Source: Strigamia acuminata (Eukaryota > Arthropoda > Chilopoda > Geophilomorpha > Linotaeniidae). Taken from it: 64,000 nucleotides of DNA. This document shows, piece after piece, positions 61,601 through 64,000 of the stretch (its first letter is position 1; each line of letters opens with the position of its first letter). Below the pieces are notes generated by a model that saw only the letters and a program-made list of their open reading frames with translations, was not told where the DNA came from and ran no database searches. The stretch is taken from contig OX442318.1 of assembly GCA_949358305.1 (NCBI GenBank), forward strand, positions 14,614,517 through 14,678,516, in the 5' to 3' direction. A program made the translations under genes and the position numbers.

Positions 61601-63234
61601 CGCATTTTATCTATTGCACGCTCATTTAAATGACACAGTCGCTCATGCCACAATTCCTTGCTGGCTGGGCGAGGTTGCACAGAAACTGCGTTGGCTTCCT
61701 CTCCAACCCATTGGTGCAGTAAATACATGCTGCCATTTAATGTTCCTGTTGCAATCGTCATTCCTCTTGGGTCCTTAATTTCCGCGACTTTATTGTTGAA
61801 TGAAATCGCATAATTATTAGCGGTAAGACGTGGAATTGACAACAGATTGCCTTTCAACTCTGGCACAAATAAGACGTCGAGGAGCAAAATCTTCATGAAT
61901 TCCGTTTCTGAAAGCTTGCATCTCAAAATGATATTCCCTTTCCCCGTAGCCAACAATTTTGCGCCCTTTTTGGCTGTGGTGACCACTGCTTCGATTTCCT
62001 TGAAAGTCCCAAACAATTCCCGTTTTCCAGACATATGCGCCGACGCGCCGGAATCGAGAATCCACTCGTCTTGACAATCGTCGCCGCCCAAATCGACGAC
62101 AAAAGCATGCTGGATAACCGCTTCCTGTTGTGCTATTTTTGCCGTGGCTGCCTCTCTTGGTCGTTGTGACGCTGGACTCGGCCTCTTTTCGGGGTAGCGC
62201 TGCCAACAATTCTTGGCAATGTGGCCACTTTTACCACATTCATAACAGGCTGATTTTGAAACGTTTTTCAACTTCTTGCCGCCCGAATTACGTCCCACCT
62301 GCGCCTTGAACGCAACCGTCACGTTGTCCACGGTCTGTCCCTTTGAGTGGAATGTCGCCCACTGATCTTCCATTTTCAGTGACCGTCGCAAATCTTCAAA
62401 TTTCGCGTCTGCCGCGTCACGATAATTTCGTGCAATATTGCCATATTTTGGCAAAAGTCCTCGTGTCGTGTAATGAAGAATCTCGCGGTCCGAAACAACC
62501 TTTCCTACCGCTTTGGCTTTTGCCTGAATCGACTTGGCCCTGTTCAAGTAACCATCCGTCGACTCGTCGTGTCTCATGCGCAGCTCCGCAAGTTCCGAAC
62601 CAGCGTCAATTTGTCGCTCTTCCGTGGTACCTGCGTACTGCGCTTTCAACGCCTCCCAAAGCGCCTTGGCCTCGGTAAAAGCCATACAGTTTGTGGCTTC
62701 TTCGTCCGACATCGTTAAAACTATAATCCCTAAAGCCTCGTCATTATTTTTGGCCCACGCTTCGTGCTTCTTCAGCGCGTCTGCATACGTTGCATCCGTC
62801 GCGTCGGGCACTATCGGCTCCGGTTTCGTGATGACGCCTTTCAAACCTTTTGCAGCTAGAAGTGTCCCCACTTTGAATTGCCAAGTAAAATAGTTTTGAG
62901 GTTTTAGAAGTTCAATTCGATTCAAAGATGTACTTGCAATCGCATCCGCCATCTTCCTTGTTCGATCGTTACGCCTTGTTTTTCAATTCTTCTTTCACCG
63001 CAAATTCTCCACAAATCGTCGCCAAAATGGAACGTTTCTATCTTGCAAAGAAACCAGACTCCTGCTACCACTTGTGAGTGTACGTGTGTGCGTAGAAAAT
63101 GTAGGAAGAAGAAAGCTTTTTCAACAAGAAAACTGATGAGATGTATATTCAATACAAGTAACACAATAATACAGAACATGCGCGCAGTGCGCGTTACCAA
63201 GCAACTTAAACTATGATAACATATATATCTCACA
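58622..63234 (-). mobile_element. Intact copia-type LTR retrotransposon
   Basis: 4613 bp. LTRs of 162 bp (58622-58783 and 63073-63234) look identical and have TGTGAG...CTCACA ends. The 5-bp target duplication TTAAT flanks both sides. Transcription is on the minus strand, so the 5' LTR is 63073-63234. A polypurine tract (GAGGGGGA on the minus strand) adjoins the 3' LTR at 58784. One unbroken gag-pol frame fills the interior. Identical LTRs and the intact frame mean recent insertion. Confidence 0.95.
58888..62952 (-). CDS. Copia gag-pol polyprotein
   Basis: 1354 residues without a stop. In order: a gag region (LNRIELLKPQNYFTWQFK), a CCHC zinc knuckle (~235-250; CYECGKSGHIAKNC), an aspartic protease (~298; LDSGASAH), the integrase HHCC (~434; HERLCHLN...CTACTLGK) and DDE core (LILTDDF; NGISERANRT), the reverse transcriptase (WIFRIKLNADRSVNKYKARL; active site YVDD ~1032), and an RNase H (~1215-1330; YTDC). 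The order protease-integrase-RT-RNase H is that of Ty1/copia. It appears competent for its own transposition. Confidence 0.96.
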   Translation of the reverse strand: MADAIASTSLNRIELLKPQNYFTWQFKVGTLLAAKGLKGVITKPEPIVPDATDATYADALKKHEAWAKNNDEALGIIVLTMSDEEATNCMAFTEAKALWEALKAQYAGTTEERQIDAGSELAELRMRHDESTDGYLNRAKSIQAKAKAVGKVVSDREILHYTTRGLLPKYGNIARNYRDAADAKFEDLRRSLKMEDQWATFHSKGQTVDNVTVAFKAQVGRNSGGKKLKNVSKSACYECGKSGHIAKNCWQRYPEKRPSPASQRPREAATAKIAQQEAVIQHAFVVDLGGDDCQDEWILDSGASAHMSGKRELFGTFKEIEAVVTTAKKGAKLLATGKGNIILRCKLSETEFMKILLLDVLFVPELKGNLLSIPRLTANNYAISFNNKVAEIKDPRGMTIATGTLNGSMYLLHQWVGEEANAVSVQPRPASKELWHERLCHLNERAIDKMRDKQIVHGLEYADVHLEKCTACTLGKMTRSPYKRVKGKQSSEVLQLIHGDMVGPFQTASLGGSKYALILTDDFTRKKFAFFLREKSQCFEHFEIFKNMAEKQTGYKLKRFRSDNGGEFVNANFKRFFESEGILHELTVPFNPSSNGISERANRTLVEAARTLLIKSGLPLKFWAEAIATSVYVKNRSFTKPNGDFTPEELWSKHKTTVAFLRIFGCEAFLHIPEEKRRKLDPKAKHGIFVGYSVDRKAYRIYVPKDGKVEEGRTVGFNEEVRGADVFGLNDEGAKQRFCQEEEDAIFSVEPVNELQDAQDEVEHPVIAVDDAAPQPLQPVQVGRPRGATKAALEQRLAEQLAQREERLQQEGVRRSERIAAQQEAVNAAIECVEELFTPETYVEAVNCNDREKWQEAMDSEINSLHINKVWTLVKRERQTVTVKSKWIFRIKLNADRSVNKYKARLVAVGYSQRPGVDFTETFSPVVRMESLRIILSMIARHGLLTRQFDIKTAYLYGLLDEVIFMEQPEGYEQDDLVCRLERSLYGLRQSGRCWNERLDQELIKIGLKPLINDRCVYIYRHKNDYIILGVYVDDILAAFTRQRILDRILKRLKKVFEIVDMGEVHFLLGMEISVTKDGVYVGQQKYVNDILTKFDLLNGITAKTPMATGQDLEDFDKSKKVDQNLYQQIIGSLMHLMIVSRPDLSYAVSALSAFSKDPRQLHFRAAKRVLRYVNGTKDLRLFFSSKEGSLQGFADASWCVTQDAKSHTGLILKIGDATIGWKTKRQRLVAMSTTESEILAICELLKIIKWARDFLSEVGEGDCVPRCVPIYTDCTPGIQVLCGSNQFGRTKHMNRHMMFIKDDLKLGNIKLVHLPSAEMVADFLTKPLAKDKFEEGRDRVGLQDDAKMKEEEQ

Positions 63235-63239
63235 TTAAT

Positions 63240-63475
63240 TGCTAATTGATAAAACATTTGAAAAATATCACAAAAATTGATAAAACCTTTGAAAAATATC
63301 ACAAAAATTGATAACACCTTTGAAAAATATCACAAAAATTGATAAAACCTTGGAACAATATCACAAAATTTGATAAAACCTTGGAAAAATATCACAAAAA
63401 TTGATAAAACCTTGGAAAAATATCACAAAAATTGATAAAACCTTGGAAAAATATCACAAAAATTGACAAAAATTG
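63240..63475. repeat. ~31-bp minisatellite
   Basis: About seven copies of a unit of the type ACCTTTGAAAAATATCACAA plus AAATTGATAAA run to about 63475. Related sequence (ACCTTTGAAAAATTTGGC) lies on the far side of the copia element at 58598, so the element landed at the edge of this array. Confidence 0.85.
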
Positions 63476-63611
63476 ATGCAAATGTTTGGGCTAATCGAAA
63501 CCACTAAACAAAACAGCGAGTGTGACTAGATGCTGTCTAAAGTTAGGGTTTTAAGGTGTTGCCACGAAAATTGAGACAGAATAATAGGAAAGAAAATCTT
63601 ATGGTATTTTT

Positions 63612-63923
63612 ATGATTAGTGGCATCCCACTAGTCCAGTCATCAAGGAGACCTAGTGCTTGTCAGGCATCTCAACACATTCAGTCAAGAGGTGAGGTAGA
63701 TCTTGTGGTGACACCGAGTGCTCAAAGTGAAATTAGACAACCAATTTCAAGTAAACCAGTGGAGCCTGTACAAAAAATGATTACAAATAAAAGTAAAGCC
63801 TTGCCTGTAGTAGCACCAGCGGAGGCAATTGTGGTTGGTGTAGTGGCAACGGCACAGACACCACCGAGACATCCCGCAGCAAGAAATGTTGTAGAAACAC
63901 ATCCATTAACACCGGTACTATAG
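63612..63923 (+). CDS. Unrecognised 103-residue frame near window end
   Basis: This frame of 103 residues has an Ala/Val/Pro-rich C-terminal half (VVAPAEAIVVGVVATAQTPP). I do not recognise a domain, and no splice partners are visible. A similar Ala/Val/Pro-rich string is encoded near 31398-31478, which hints that both are pieces of a dispersed repeat. It may continue past the window edge. Confidence 0.2.
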   Translation: MISGIPLVQSSRRPSACQASQHIQSRGEVDLVVTPSAQSEIRQPISSKPVEPVQKMITNKSKALPVVAPAEAIVVGVVATAQTPPRHPAARNVVETHPLTPVL

Positions 63924-64000
63924 AAAACCAACTCTCGACTAAGAATAACAAAAAAAGTGGATTACTTCTATCCAGAAAAACCGTCGCAGGTTGAATGAAA

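Overview
The window is nuclear DNA of an insect, judged from AT-rich non-coding sequence, compact GT-AG introns of about 50-300 bp, and full-length insect-like orthologues. A beetle or another holometabolous insect is plausible, but I cannot fix the order from sequence alone. All coding models below were assembled by hand from splice signals and phase. Each multi-exon gene keeps an open frame across every junction.

Layout: 1-2450 is intergenic sequence with two palindromic foldback elements. 2521-3616 is a small secreted cysteine-rich protein that I do not recognise. 3732-8183 is a young LTR retrotransposon with identical 623-bp LTRs and no visible pol. 9078-21285 (-) is a complete 29-exon trithorax (KMT2A/B type H3K4 methyltransferase). 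It is head-to-head with Pex19 (21534-23058, +), which converges on RpS25 (23198-23914, -). 24437-28055 (-) is a J-domain/UIM protein with two possible 3' ends. 28365-29880 is a broken, rearranged copy of part of trx. 32491-36326 (-) is the PP2A scaffold subunit A, with a 0.58-kb hexanucleotide array in one intron. 36900-38480 is a 21-bp minisatellite split by a 1.1-kb solo LTR. 39478-42357 (+) is cystathionine beta-synthase and 42862-44325 (+) is an NKAPD1-like protein. mTERF4 (44689-45615, -) and mRpL37 (45833-47464, +) diverge from a 217-bp gap. RbBP5 (48497-50770, -) diverges from a TMEM145/GPR180-family membrane protein (51027-56628, +), whose large GC-AG intron carries an intact Tc1-like element. 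The right end holds a solo LTR related to the 3732-8183 element and an intact copia element (58622-63234), flanked by a ~31-bp minisatellite.

Functional themes: two core members of the same histone H3K4 methylation complex (Trithorax and RbBP5) lie 27 kb apart. Two mitochondrial ribosome-related genes share a promoter gap. Much of the accessory content is recent transposition: three LTR insertions have intact target duplications and two elements have identical or intact ends. I found no CRISPR, operon, tRNA or rRNA. The strongest candidates for novelty are the pol-less LTR element with its proline-rich basic ORF, the degenerate Taspase-type site in trx, the J-domain/UIM gene with two C-termini, and the minisatellite split by an LTR.
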